From the NCBI RefSeq assembly GCF_051860505.1, contig NZ_JBHYDX010000017.1, forward strand, positions 56,350-120,349: 64,000 bases of DNA, read 5' to 3'. A program made the position numbers and the translations under genes. Shown here in pieces: positions 8,371 to 17,549 of this stretch (its first letter is position 1; each line of letters opens with the position of its first letter). The DNA is from Pannonibacter sp051860505 (GTDB lineage Bacteria; Pseudomonadota; Alphaproteobacteria; Rhizobiales; Stappiaceae). A model generated the notes under the pieces. The model was not told the origin of the DNA. It saw nothing but the letters and a program-made list of their open reading frames with translations, and did no database searches.

Positions 8371-9749
8371 CCGCTGCAAACAAGCCAGCTCGCCGTCGGT
8401 CGCTGGCAACGCGGCTGATGCTGGTCGCCTCGCTCTGGTCGGTCGCGGCGCTGGCGGTTGCCGGCTTTATCCTGGTGGAGTTGTTCCGCGATACGGTGGA
8501 ACGCGGTCTCGACAGTCAGCTGGAAGTTTACCAGAAGGCCATCATCGGGGCGATGGCGCCAAGCGATGGCGAGACCATCAACCGACCCGAAAACCTCGGC
8601 GAACCACGATTTTCCCTGCCGCTGTCTGGCTGGTACTGGACCATTGCGGACTGGCCGGAGTGGAAACTGGTTTACGCCTCCGGAAGCCTGGTTGGCGATC
8701 CGCTGCTGGTGCCGCCGCTGCCCTTTGGCCAGCGCACGGGCGGTGGCTTTGCGACCGGACCGGGCGGCGAGGAACTGCGGGTGTCGCAAAGGATCATCAG
8801 TTTTGATGGCAAGTCCTATCTGATTGCCGTCGGAGGCAAGACCGAGGGTCTGCGCAAGGATCTGGCCGCCTTCACCGAGCAGGTGGTGCTGACCCTTTCG
8901 GTATTTGGCATTGGCCTGATTGCGGCAATCTTCGTGCAGGTCCGGTTCGGCTTGCTGCCGATCCGCCGAATGCAACAGTCGCTCGCCGCTGTCCGGGACG
9001 GCGAGGCGGAGCAGATCGACGAAAACGTGCCGCGCGAGCTGGCCCCGCTGGCTATCGAACTGAACGCCCTGATCCGCTCCAACGCCGAGATCGTGGAACG
9101 GGCACGTACCCATGTCGGCAATCTGGCCCATGCCCTGAAGACGCCGCTCAGCGTCATTTCGAACGAGGCGAATGCCAATGGTGGTGATGCCTTCGCCCAG
9201 AAAGTGGCCGAACAGGCGCAACTGATGCGCACCCAGGTGGATCACCATCTGGAACGCGCCCGCCAGGCCGCGCAGCGGCGGGTCATCGGAGTGGCGACAC
9301 CGGTGGAGCCAACGCTGGCGCGGCTGATGCGGGCGATGTCCCGCATCCACGGCGACCGGGGGCTGGCCTTCAGCGCCGAGCTGGATCCTGTCGTCCGGTT
9401 CAGGGGCGAGCAGCAGGATCTGGAGGAACTGGCTGGAAACCTGATCGACAACGCCTGCAAATGGGCAAGGACTCGGGTGGACCTGAAGGTTACCCTAATC
9501 GCGTCGGCCCCCGATGAGCGGGCCCTGCTGGAAATCATCGTCGAAGATGACGGGCCGGGCCTCACCGAAGAGCAGCGGCGCGAGGCGGTCAAGCGTGGCA
9601 GGCGGCTGGACGAGAGCGTGCCGGGTACGGGTCTCGGCCTTTCGATCGTGGCTGATCTCGCCGCCCTTTATGGCGGTCGGTTCGAGCTTGCGGCAGCGGG
9701 TATTGGCGGTCTGCGGGCCAAGCTGGTGTTACCGGCGGCTGCGGGATAA
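8367..9749 (+). CDS. feuQ: PhoQ-type sensor histidine kinase, FeuQ-like
   Basis: The 460-aa kinase has a first membrane helix at about residues 17-37 and a periplasmic sensor of about 130 residues. A second membrane helix at about 175-195 is followed by a HAMP-like linker. The H-box N-L-A-H-A-L-K-T-P-L has His255, and the N-box N-L-I-D-N-A-C-K-W-A is followed by a D-D-G-P-G-L G1 box and G-T-G-L-G-L-S G2 box. The A-L-K-T-P and N-A-C-K features are those of the PhoQ/FeuQ branch. Translation starts at GTG 8367, overlapping the feuP stop by four bases, so the two are coupled. Confidence 0.86.
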   Translation: MTAANKPARRRSLATRLMLVASLWSVAALAVAGFILVELFRDTVERGLDSQLEVYQKAIIGAMAPSDGETINRPENLGEPRFSLPLSGWYWTIADWPEWKLVYASGSLVGDPLLVPPLPFGQRTGGGFATGPGGEELRVSQRIISFDGKSYLIAVGGKTEGLRKDLAAFTEQVVLTLSVFGIGLIAAIFVQVRFGLLPIRRMQQSLAAVRDGEAEQIDENVPRELAPLAIELNALIRSNAEIVERARTHVGNLAHALKTPLSVISNEANANGGDAFAQKVAEQAQLMRTQVDHHLERARQAAQRRVIGVATPVEPTLARLMRAMSRIHGDRGLAFSAELDPVVRFRGEQQDLEELAGNLIDNACKWARTRVDLKVTLIASAPDERALLEIIVEDDGPGLTEEQRREAVKRGRRLDESVPGTGLGLSIVADLAALYGGRFELAAAGIGGLRAKLVLPAAAG

Positions 9750-10040
9750 GGGCGAGGCGAGCGTGTGAATTGTGACAGGGATCACGACAGTGCCCATTGC
9801 ATTGCGGTATCGTCACATCAAGTGATTGGCCAAGCCGTTGCTGTTGCTTGAGGAAAGCGCGACAAGAAGAGGTGCCGTTTTGGAAATTGCCCGCAGACGG
9901 GCAACGAAACGGCCCAGTTCGGCCATAAAGTGAGACTAAATTTACCAAGGTGATGAAGCATGGTTCTCTGGTCGGCGCCACGGCGTCAATAGCAAGAGCC
10001 TGTGTGTCGGACCGGTATGCGCGCGGCGATGGAGTGCCAG
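9750..10040. other. Intergenic region between feuQ and the surface-antigen gene
   Basis: About 290 bases with no convincing gene. It is more AT-rich than its surroundings towards the 3' side and likely carries the promoter of the lipoprotein gene, but I see no strong -35/-10 pair. Confidence 0.5.
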
Positions 10041-10493
10041 ATGCGGTGGATGGGAATGACGATGGTGCTGGCTGTTTCAGTCGGGCTGTCCGCATGCGGT
10101 TCGGTGGGTGACACCGGCGGCAGCGGGGCCGGGCTCTGGGGCACCGCGTTCGGCCAGTCCGAGAAATCCCTGGCCGAAGCTGAAGCCAATGCCGCCATCA
10201 ACCAGTTGCTGGACGGCACACCGCAGCTCGGGCTGGAGTCCAGTGATCGCAAGGTTGCCGCCGAAGCCCAGAAGCAGGCACTGGCAACACCAGGCTCTGG
10301 TGGCACCGTGCGATGGGATAACCCCCGCACCGGCCGCGCCGGAGAGGTGCGCCTCGGGCCCCGCTACCAGGTGAACAAGACCGAATGCCGCGCGCTCACC
10401 CATTCGGTGACCTCGAAGGACATGCCGGTTCCGGTGGTCGCACGCTCGACCACCTGCGCTGATGACAAGGGGATCTGGCGTCCGATCAGCTGA
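10041..10493 (+). CDS. Surface-antigen-like outer-membrane lipoprotein (17-kDa antigen C-terminal domain)
   Basis: The 150-aa protein begins with a lipoprotein signal whose lipobox is L-S-A-C (Cys17). The C-terminal 65 residues match the surface-antigen family pattern: V-R-W-D-N-P-R-T-G-R-A-G, then a conserved Cys in E-C-R-A-L-T and a final C-A-D-D-K-G-I-W-R. The family is a set of outer-membrane lipoproteins related to rickettsial 17-kDa antigen, of unknown molecular function. Several in-frame starts exist (GTG 10002, ATG 10017, ATG 10029); ATG 10041 is preferred because GGAG at 10031-10034 is correctly spaced and it gives a normal lipoprotein signal. It appears monocistronic. Confidence 0.8.
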   Translation: MRWMGMTMVLAVSVGLSACGSVGDTGGSGAGLWGTAFGQSEKSLAEAEANAAINQLLDGTPQLGLESSDRKVAAEAQKQALATPGSGGTVRWDNPRTGRAGEVRLGPRYQVNKTECRALTHSVTSKDMPVPVVARSTTCADDKGIWRPIS

Positions 10494-10611
10494 TTGAGAC
10501 GGCTGCAGGTCCACATGACAGCAGGGCGCGCCGGGTCGGTGCGCCTTTTTTGTCGCCGGAATTCGTTAAAATGTGACGGACCGGCGCAAGTGTCTGGAAA
10601 GAATTGCTTAA

Positions 10612-10634
10612 GTTCCTGAATGTTAGACAGGAAC
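10612..10634. promoter_or_regulatory. 7-bp inverted repeat upstream of the 478-aa gene
   Basis: GTTCCTG and CAGGAAC face each other across a 9-base spacer, ending 28 bases before the next ATG. The spacing fits a dimeric repressor operator or a 5'-UTR hairpin; nothing in the sequence tells which. Confidence 0.4.
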
Positions 10635-10662
10635 ATACCTGCCACGGCAGACCCAAGCAAAG

Positions 10663-12099
10663 ATGACAGACCCAGCGCTCCTGACCGACAAGATCCAGTC
10701 CTACCTGATGGCCCTGTCGCCCAGGGCAGTCGGCACGCTGGTCCGAGGTCTCGAGCGGGCACGACAGTCCGGCAAGGGTGATCCGCATGTGGAGTTGATC
10801 CTGGCAGCGTCTGCAGCCCTGCTGCGCGGCGAGGCGCTCCACCGGAGCGAGCCACGTGACGAGCGGCCACTGCCGGCCGCGACCCGCCGCGGGCATCTGG
10901 AACGCCTGTTCTTCTCCCCCCTCGATACATTTCTGGTCAACGAGCATCTGCCGCGCAAGCAGGAAGGGCGCGTCTACCGGCCTTATCTGAACGAAATCTG
11001 GCACTGGCTTGAGCGTGATCTCCTGCCAGGAGAGATCCGTCAGGCAAGACAGGACCTCGAGGCATCGGGCTCTGACGACGAGAAAGCCCATGAGCGTGTT
11101 GCAGCGCTGCGCAAGTTGGCCGCACAGGCCCTTGCAGAAACCATGGCGCGGGCCAGCGATTCGGATCGCGAACGGCGGCGCCTCAGCATGGTGCTGGGCG
11201 GGGACCGTGCCTTTGCCGACCTGCAGGACGTCACCAAGCTGTTTCTTGCCGAACCCTGGCTGACACGGTTTATCGACCGCATGCCGACAAGCCTGACCGA
11301 ACGCCGGTTGAAGCAGGACTCCGATGTCCTGACCCTTGTCGAGGCCCATGCCCGCAAGCATCCTGACTATATTCCGATGCTGGCCGCCACTGTCCTGGAC
11401 CGGGCGGATGCGCCCTGGAGCCTGGGCACCTTTGCGACCCGTCTTGCCGGCACGAAGAAGGCGCGCGATCTCAGCCGCAGTCCGTTTGCTCCCTTCATGG
11501 ATGTTGTGATCTCGGAAGCCGAGCGCTTGAGCATCCTGGCGCGCAGCCAGCGGGACAACCCGGATCCGGTGGCGTTTTCGGAAGCTGTGTCCGGCTATGC
11601 CAGCCTGATGCGCGGTCTGGAGTTCGACATGGACCTGAGCGGGGCCGATGCCTGGCGAGGACGACTTGCCGAGACGCGCCGCGAGATGTCGCAGATCGTG
11701 ACCAGCGAGTTGCAGACCGCCAGCGGAGCGGTCCGCCGGGCCCTTGCGGTGCCGAAGGTCGACCGGGACGGGCACTGGAAAGCCGATGGCCATGCCCTGG
11801 ATGATGCGGTGCGGACCTTGAGAGTGCTCGCCATGGCGCGGGGGACCGCAGAAACGCTTGCCATCAACGATGTCAGCAAGCGGACCCGGCAGACGGTCGA
11901 GCAGACGCTGGAGATCATCACTCGGTCGCTGCTGTCCGAGTTTGCCAAGCAGAAGGGCGCAGCCCGTGCAGCGCATCTGTCTGCAATTGATGCGGCTATC
12001 CTTCTGTCCGAGGTCTATTTCGGGCCGGACTACGCCGGACAACTCCGCCGCAGCCGCCAGGCTGCCCTTGCTGCAATAGAGGCAGCCAGTGCGGCCTGA
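10663..12099 (+). CDS. Conserved-looking helical protein of unknown function
   Basis: I do not recognise this 478-aa protein. It has no signal peptide or membrane helix and is strongly α-helical, rich in Ala, Leu, Arg and Glu, so it should be cytoplasmic. Visible blocks are L-S-P-R-A-V-G-T-L-V-R-G-L-E near the N-terminus, H-L-E-R-L-F-F-S-P-L-D at about residue 75, and long amphipathic helices with coiled-coil character between about 130 and 400. Codon usage matches its neighbours and the frame is intact, so it is a real gene. It stands alone between the lipoprotein gene and the ccm operon, with an inverted repeat in its leader. Confidence 0.8.
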   Translation: MTDPALLTDKIQSYLMALSPRAVGTLVRGLERARQSGKGDPHVELILAASAALLRGEALHRSEPRDERPLPAATRRGHLERLFFSPLDTFLVNEHLPRKQEGRVYRPYLNEIWHWLERDLLPGEIRQARQDLEASGSDDEKAHERVAALRKLAAQALAETMARASDSDRERRRLSMVLGGDRAFADLQDVTKLFLAEPWLTRFIDRMPTSLTERRLKQDSDVLTLVEAHARKHPDYIPMLAATVLDRADAPWSLGTFATRLAGTKKARDLSRSPFAPFMDVVISEAERLSILARSQRDNPDPVAFSEAVSGYASLMRGLEFDMDLSGADAWRGRLAETRREMSQIVTSELQTASGAVRRALAVPKVDRDGHWKADGHALDDAVRTLRVLAMARGTAETLAINDVSKRTRQTVEQTLEIITRSLLSEFAKQKGAARAAHLSAIDAAILLSEVYFGPDYAGQLRRSRQAALAAIEAASAA

Positions 12100-12156
12100 C
12101 CGGGCAACCTTGTAATTTCACACGCGACCCAAGGTCACACACTTGGCAGTGGTCAG

Positions 12157-12172
12157 GGTGGGGTCTCCCACC
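12157..12172. terminator. Short hairpin before ccmI
   Basis: GGTGGG, loop GTCT, CCCACC forms a 6-bp perfect stem followed by TTATATGT. It may terminate transcription of the upstream 478-aa gene; the T-run is poor, so support is weak. Confidence 0.35.
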
Positions 12173-12186
12173 TTATATGTCATCCC

Positions 12187-13323
12187 ATGACACTCTGGAT
12201 CCTGTTCGCCCTAATGACCGGCCTTGCGGCCCTGTCTATTCTCGTGCCGCTGCGCCGTGGCGGCGACGCGCTGACGGCCGCCTCTGCAAACCGGACAGCC
12301 GACGAGGCTGTCTACAAGGCCCAACTCGAGGAAGTCGATCGCGACCTTCAGCGGGGCCTTGTAGATGCGGTGCAAGCAGACGCAGCCCGGACCGAAATTG
12401 CGCGCCGCCTTTTGGCCGCCCACCGGCAGAACAAGGGCGAGACGCAAAAGGCGGGAACCGGTGCGGCCCGGCTCGTGCAACTGCTGGCTTCGCTGCTGCT
12501 GCCAGCCGCAGCACTGGGGCTTTATCTCTGGCTCGGATCGCCGCACCAGCCTGACCAGCCGCTGGAGGCCCGGCTGCAGTCCGATCCTGAAGGCCAGCCG
12601 GTCGATGTGCTGGTTGCGCGGGTCGAACGGCATCTTGCCGCCAATCCACAAGATGGTCAGGGCTGGGACGTTCTGGCCCCGGTCTACATGAGCCTTGGCA
12701 GACCCCAGGATGCGGCGCAGGCCTATGCCAACGCTATCCGCCTCAACGGCGCGAGTGAAGCGCGCGAATCGAGTTACGGCGAGGCACTCGTCGTTGCCGC
12801 CGAAGGGCTTGTGACAGCGGAGGCACGCGCGGCATTCGACCGGGCCGTGAAACTGGACCCTTCGGCGCCCAAGCCCCGGTTCTTCCTCGCCCTGGCTCTC
12901 GGGCAAGACGGTAAGCGCGAGGAAGCCATTGCAGCCTGGAAGGGCTTGCTGCAAGGCGCCGACCCGCGCGCAATATGGGTGCCTGCCGCCGAACAGGAAC
13001 TGGCACAACTCGAAGGCAGGCTGCCTTCGAACCTGCAGCCGCCTCGTGGTCCGGCGGCTGCGGATGTCGAGGCGGCGGCAGCTTTGAGTGATGGCGAACG
13101 GACCGACATGATCCGGTCCATGGTTGACGGGCTGAAGACGCGGCTTGAGGCGGAGGGCGGCTCGGCGGAAGACTGGCTTCGGCTGATCCGGGCGCAGTCG
13201 GTAATGGGAGACAAGGACGCTGCAAGGGCAAGCGTCGCCCGGGCGCGGGAGGCGTTGCAGGGTGACGCTGCTGCGCTTGAAGCTCTGAACCGGGCCGAGG
13301 CTGACAATGGTCTTGGCTCATAG
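12187..13323 (+). CDS. ccmI: Cytochrome c biogenesis protein CcmI (CycH)
   Basis: This 378-aa protein belongs to the heme-ligation module of System I cytochrome c maturation and acts as the apocytochrome chaperone. Two membrane helices lie at about residues 1-20 and 95-115. The cytoplasmic loop between them contains the family motif Y-K-A-Q-L-E-E-V-D-R-D. A periplasmic TPR region follows (about 150-378; G-W-D-V-L-A-P-V-Y-M-S-L-G-R-P-Q-D-A). It is first in the ccmI-ccmE-ccmF-ccmH operon, called cycHJKL in rhizobia. Confidence 0.93.
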   Translation: MTLWILFALMTGLAALSILVPLRRGGDALTAASANRTADEAVYKAQLEEVDRDLQRGLVDAVQADAARTEIARRLLAAHRQNKGETQKAGTGAARLVQLLASLLLPAAALGLYLWLGSPHQPDQPLEARLQSDPEGQPVDVLVARVERHLAANPQDGQGWDVLAPVYMSLGRPQDAAQAYANAIRLNGASEARESSYGEALVVAAEGLVTAEARAAFDRAVKLDPSAPKPRFFLALALGQDGKREEAIAAWKGLLQGADPRAIWVPAAEQELAQLEGRLPSNLQPPRGPAAADVEAAAALSDGERTDMIRSMVDGLKTRLEAEGGSAEDWLRLIRAQSVMGDKDAARASVARAREALQGDAAALEALNRAEADNGLGS

Positions 13324-13398
13324 GCCGGACCTGAGAGAACGACAAAGACGGTGGCCAATGCCGGCCGCCAGTCACGCAAGAGGGATGCGGGACGCGAC

Positions 13399-13848
13399 AT
13401 GACACGAAAGCAACGACGGTTGACGCTGATCGGGGCCGCTGCCGTGGTACTGGCCTCGGCTGCAGGCCTGATCCTTTATGCGCTCAATGACCAGATCGTC
13501 TTTTTCCAGACGCCGACCGATGTGGTCGCCAAGCAGATCCCGTCCGGCCAGCGCATTCGCCTCGGCGGCCTTGTGGAAGAGGGGTCTATCGAGCGTTCCG
13601 ATGATGCGAGGGTCAGCTTCCGGGTGACGGATACGGCGAATACGGTGCCCGTCACCTATGTCGGTATTCTGCCCGACCTGTTCCGCGAAGGGCAGGGTGT
13701 GGTGACCGAAGGCATTGTCGGCCCCGACGGGATCTTTCGAGCGGACAACGTGCTTGCCAAGCATGACGAGAACTATGTGCCCAAGGAAGTCGCCGATGCG
13801 CTGAAGGCGCAAGGCGTCTGGAAGGGCGACGAAGCCACAGCGCAGTGA
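13399..13848 (+). CDS. ccmE: Heme chaperone CcmE (CycJ)
   Basis: The 149-aa protein has the usual CcmE layout. There is a short basic N-terminus, one membrane anchor (about residues 9-28) and an OB-fold β-domain. The covalent heme-binding site L-A-K-H-D-E-N-Y has His122 and Tyr126. It carries heme in the periplasm from CcmCD to the CcmF/H ligase. ATG 13399 is chosen because the protein begins M-T-R-K-Q-R-R as in the family; an in-frame upstream extension of 16 codons lacks family similarity. Confidence 0.94.
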   Translation: MTRKQRRLTLIGAAAVVLASAAGLILYALNDQIVFFQTPTDVVAKQIPSGQRIRLGGLVEEGSIERSDDARVSFRVTDTANTVPVTYVGILPDLFREGQGVVTEGIVGPDGIFRADNVLAKHDENYVPKEVADALKAQGVWKGDEATAQ

Positions 13849-13972
13849 GTCTGGACGTCTTGCTGCTCTGAGGACAGCGAAGCGGCCTGAACTGCATTCC
13901 TGTTGCGCCTTGCGGCCGTGGCTTCAGAGGGGCACAGGCGTTAACCGGACAACACCACCGGACGAGGGACCG

Positions 13973-15958
13973 ATGATCGTAGAGACAGGACATTTCGCGC
14001 TGGCGCTGGCCTTCGTGCTGGCGCTGATCCAGTCCGTGGTGCCGGTCTGGGGCGCAGTCACGGACGACAGGCGGCTGATGCAGACGGCCGCACCTGTTGC
14101 CAATGTCATGTTCGCGCTGGTGACCCTGTCTTTCGCCGCCTTGACCTGGGCTTATCTTGCCTCCGACTTCTCGGTGGTCAATGTGTGGGAGAACTCACAT
14201 TCGGCCAAGCCGTTGATCTTCAAGATCTCGGGTGTCTGGGGCAACCACGAAGGGTCGATGCTGCTGTGGGTTCTGATCCTGGTGATGTTCGGCAGCCTGG
14301 TGGCGCTGTTCAGCGGCAACGTTCCCGCGCAACTGAGGGCAACTGTTCTGGGTGTACAGGCCTGGATCACGGCTGCCTTTCTCCTTTTCGTGCTGGCGAC
14401 GTCCAATCCTTTCGAGCGGATCGCGAATGCACCGATCGAGGGCAATGACCTCAATCCGCTGCTGCAGGACATTGGCCTGGCGATCCATCCTCCACTGCTG
14501 TATCTCGGTTATGTTGGCTTCTCGATTACGTTCTCTTTCGCTGTCGCGGCACTGATCCTCGGCCGGATTGACGCTGCCTGGGCGCGCTGGGTGCGTCCCT
14601 GGGCCCTGCTGGCCTGGGTGTTCCTGACCCTCGGCATTTCGATGGGTTCCTATTGGGCCTATTATGAACTTGGCTGGGGCGGCTGGTGGTTCTGGGATCC
14701 GGTCGAGAATGCCTCGTTCATGCCCTGGCTGGCCGGGACCGCCCTGCTGCACTCCGCCATCGTGATGGAGAAGCGCGAGGCGCTGAAAGTCTGGACTGTT
14801 CTCCTGGCCATCTTCACCTTCTCGCTGTCGTTGCTCGGCACTTTCCTGGTGCGCTCGGGCGTCCTGACCAGCGTTCATGCCTTCGCGGTCGATCCGGAGC
14901 GCGGGCTGTTCATTCTCGTCATCCTCTGCATCTTCATCGGCGGTTCCTTCACGCTCTACGCCTGGCGGGCCCCCATGTTGAAACAGGGGGGGCTGTTCGC
15001 GCCAATCAGCCGCGAAGGAGCGCTGGTCCTCAACAACCTGTTCCTGACGGCCGCAACGGTGTCCGTGCTTGTCGGCACTCTTTATCCGTTGGCACTCGAA
15101 GCCGTGACCGGCGAGAAGATCTCGGTCGGCGCGCCGTTCTTCAACCTGACCTTCGGACCGTTGATGATCCCGCTGTTGCTGGCCGTGCCCTTCGGGCCGT
15201 TGCTGGCCTGGAAGCGTGGCGATCTTCTTGCAGCAACACAACGGCTCTATGCCGCCTTTGGCCTGGCCCTCGTCGCAGCCCTTGCCGTGTTTTGGCTCTG
15301 GGGCATGAAACAGGTTCTGGCGCCGATTGGCGTCGGGCTGGCGGTTTGGATCATGGCTGGTTCGATTGCCGAACTGGTGACACGCACAAGGATCAGCGAA
15401 ATCGGACTGTCGCGCGGGCTATCCCGTCTTGCTGGTCTGCCGCGCTCGGCCTTTGGAACAACCTTCGGTCATTTCGGCATCGGGGTGACACTTCTGGGCA
15501 TCGTGATGTCGTCCGCCTTCCAGACCGAACTCGTGCGCACCGTGCGTCCCGGCGATACGTTTGACGTCGGTGCGTATCAACTCGTGTTCTCCGGCATTGC
15601 GCCGCGCCAGGGGCCGAATTTTACTGAGCAGGTCGGGCATTTCTCCGTACGCCAGGGTGGCGCGGAAATCGCTGCCATGGATCCGTCAAAACGGATCTAT
15701 CAGGCGCGAGGCATGCCGACCACAGAAGCGGCGATCCTGACCTTCGGCTTTTCGCAGCTCTATGTATCGCTTGGGGAGACACGCGATGACGGTGCGGTCG
15801 ACATTCGTGCCTACTTCAAGCCCATGATCACGCTGATCTGGCTGGGTACGCTGGTCATGTCCATTGGTGGGCTCATTTCGATCACCGACCGGCGGCTGCG
15901 TGTCGGTGCCCCCAAGCCGGCACGCGGAAAGGCAGCAGGCCTTTCGCCGGCTGAATGA
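13973..15958 (+). CDS. ccmF: Heme lyase subunit CcmF (CycK)
   Basis: The 661-aa polytopic membrane protein carries the tryptophan-rich heme-handling motif W-G-G-W-W-F-W-D-P-V-E-N, with conserved periplasmic His in I-H-P-P-L-L-Y-L-G-Y. It has about fifteen hydrophobic segments, the normal size for the family. CcmF reduces and ligates heme from CcmE to apocytochromes with CcmH. ATG 13973 gives the canonical M-I-V-E-T-G-H-F-A-L start. Its stop nearly overlaps ccmH. Confidence 0.95.
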   Translation: MIVETGHFALALAFVLALIQSVVPVWGAVTDDRRLMQTAAPVANVMFALVTLSFAALTWAYLASDFSVVNVWENSHSAKPLIFKISGVWGNHEGSMLLWVLILVMFGSLVALFSGNVPAQLRATVLGVQAWITAAFLLFVLATSNPFERIANAPIEGNDLNPLLQDIGLAIHPPLLYLGYVGFSITFSFAVAALILGRIDAAWARWVRPWALLAWVFLTLGISMGSYWAYYELGWGGWWFWDPVENASFMPWLAGTALLHSAIVMEKREALKVWTVLLAIFTFSLSLLGTFLVRSGVLTSVHAFAVDPERGLFILVILCIFIGGSFTLYAWRAPMLKQGGLFAPISREGALVLNNLFLTAATVSVLVGTLYPLALEAVTGEKISVGAPFFNLTFGPLMIPLLLAVPFGPLLAWKRGDLLAATQRLYAAFGLALVAALAVFWLWGMKQVLAPIGVGLAVWIMAGSIAELVTRTRISEIGLSRGLSRLAGLPRSAFGTTFGHFGIGVTLLGIVMSSAFQTELVRTVRPGDTFDVGAYQLVFSGIAPRQGPNFTEQVGHFSVRQGGAEIAAMDPSKRIYQARGMPTTEAAILTFGFSQLYVSLGETRDDGAVDIRAYFKPMITLIWLGTLVMSIGGLISITDRRLRVGAPKPARGKAAGLSPAE

Positions 15959-15969
15959 AGGACCATGGC

Positions 15970-16476
15970 ATGACTTCAATGGCACGTTACGGTTTTCTGC
16001 TGGTGCTCCTCGCCGCGCTGATGCTGCCGGTCGCCCCGGTTCAAGCCTTGGCACCGGATGAGGTGCTGCAGGACGCCGGGCTGGAGACGCGCGCGCGGGC
16101 ACTGTCCTCGGAACTGCGCTGCATGGTCTGCCAGAACCAGTCCATTGACGACAGCGACGCGCCGCTGGCGAAGGATCTTCGAGTTCTGGTGAGGGAAAGG
16201 CTGGTTGCCGGCGATACGGATGCGCAGGTGATTGACTACCTGGTCTCGCGCTACGGCGAATACGTGCTGCTGAAGCCGCGGATGGCCTGGCATACCCTTG
16301 CGCTCTGGATCGCCGGTCCTCTGGCGCTGGTGGCCGGGCTCGCAACGGCCTTTGTTGCCTTGCGGCGTCGTCGCGATAGCGGTGCAGACATGATTGTGGG
16401 GACGCCGGGTCTCAGCGAGGCGGAGAGAAGTGAACTCAGCCGGATCCTGAACGAGGACACGGGTGGAAAAGGTTAG
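15970..16476 (+). CDS. ccmH: Cytochrome c maturation thiol-disulfide protein CcmH (CycL)
   Basis: This 168-aa protein has a signal peptide (residues 1-27). The redox motif L-R-C-M-V-C-Q-N-Q-S-I carries Cys51 and Cys54. A C-terminal membrane helix lies at about residues 105-128. It keeps the CXXCH cysteines of apocytochrome c reduced. ATG 15970 has AAGGA at 15958-15962, seven bases upstream; an ATGA overlap with ccmF at 15955 is an alternative start adding five residues. Its stop overlaps the stop of the convergent DUF2336 gene by four bases. Confidence 0.93.
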   Translation: MTSMARYGFLLVLLAALMLPVAPVQALAPDEVLQDAGLETRARALSSELRCMVCQNQSIDDSDAPLAKDLRVLVRERLVAGDTDAQVIDYLVSRYGEYVLLKPRMAWHTLALWIAGPLALVAGLATAFVALRRRRDSGADMIVGTPGLSEAERSELSRILNEDTGGKG

Positions 16477-17549
16477 GCTGCCGCCGCCATGGTCGTCAGA
16501 CGTACCTTGATGAAGCGCATCGTGCGCTGCGCGTCAATGACGGTAAGGATCCGAAACTGATCGATCCAGTTGTCCGCCGCGGCCGGGTTGGACTTCATTT
16601 GCCGCGCCCTTGCCTTGCAAAGTGCGCCGAAGGCGGTCTCGCCGATGTCGAGGGCCCGGCACAGGACGGCGATCGCCTCGATGTCCTGGCGGACCATGAC
16701 ATTGCGGACGAATTTTTCGTCGACGGTGCTCAACTGGGCGAGCAGGTAAGACAGATCATAGAGATCGTTGGCCAGGCTGTACTCGATGACGACCTGGTCA
16801 ATGGCGCGATGCCCGTCCCGAATGTCTTTCAGCGCTACTTTGGTGTTGAGCCTTGCCTTGCGGCGCTCGATCTTGGAATCGTCGACCAGGAGGCTGGCTT
16901 CGCGGAACAGATCGCGTGCGACACGCTCATTGTTCTCGAAAATGTGGCGCAGCTTCGCCTGCCGATCCTCTGGCAGCATCGCCAGAAGCTTCTCGAAGTT
17001 GGCTTTATTGAGGTCGTGGCGCTCGGTCAGGGACTCGCGCAAGGTCGTGTCCGCCTCCGCAAGCTTCACCAGGAGCCGCCCGCCCCAGTCGGAGAGTTCG
17101 GCGCTTGTGTTTGCAGCGACAGATCTTCGGACCGGTTGTTCGCCGCGTTCGAGCAGGACGTCCGTCACGCGCGCCTGAAGGGCATCGCGTTTGGAGATCG
17201 CCAACAGGTGATCCTGTCCCTTGGTCTTGGCCAGGGTATAGAGATCGTCATCGGTCAGGACCGGCGAGTTTTCGAGGATCGGGGCGGCGACGACAGCAGT
17301 GTCATTGGCGAGCTTGAGCACCAGTTCACGCGGCGTGGTCTCGATGGATCCGATCTGCTGTGACAGGACACGCCGCCCGTCATCATCGACGACATCGAGC
17401 AGGTTGATCAGGACATCGTTGAACAGGGCAAGTTCTTCGTTGGTGTAACGCTCGGCACCGTCAACAAAGAGGGTCGCGACGTGCCCCATCAGTTCACGTC
17501 GTTTGTCGCTGCTGCTTTCGCGCGCCAGGTCGACCAATGATGCCAGCAT
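16473..17549 (-). CDS. DUF2336 domain protein
   Basis: The 358-aa all-helical cytoplasmic protein matches the DUF2336 pattern seen in alphaproteobacteria: S-D-K-R-R-E-L-M-G-H-V-A-T-L-F near the N-terminus and E-L-V-L-K-L-A-N-D-T-A-V-V-A-A-P-I-L at about residue 80. Its function is unknown. ATG 17549 was chosen over an in-frame TTG six codons upstream. It is transcribed against ccmH and away from degP, sitting between two gene groups that are adjacent in rhizobia as I recall them. Confidence 0.82.
   Translation of the reverse strand: MLASLVDLARESSSDKRRELMGHVATLFVDGAERYTNEELALFNDVLINLLDVVDDDGRRVLSQQIGSIETTPRELVLKLANDTAVVAAPILENSPVLTDDDLYTLAKTKGQDHLLAISKRDALQARVTDVLLERGEQPVRRSVAANTSAELSDWGGRLLVKLAEADTTLRESLTERHDLNKANFEKLLAMLPEDRQAKLRHIFENNERVARDLFREASLLVDDSKIERRKARLNTKVALKDIRDGHRAIDQVVIEYSLANDLYDLSYLLAQLSTVDEKFVRNVMVRQDIEAIAVLCRALDIGETAFGALCKARARQMKSNPAAADNWIDQFRILTVIDAQRTMRFIKVRLTTMAAAA

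Noticed and set aside
9771..9786. CRP-like sequence TGTGACAGGGATCACG downstream of feuQ
   Set aside because: The right half ends in G, and it lies 255 bases before the next likely start with no promoter between. It is much weaker than the site at 34349.
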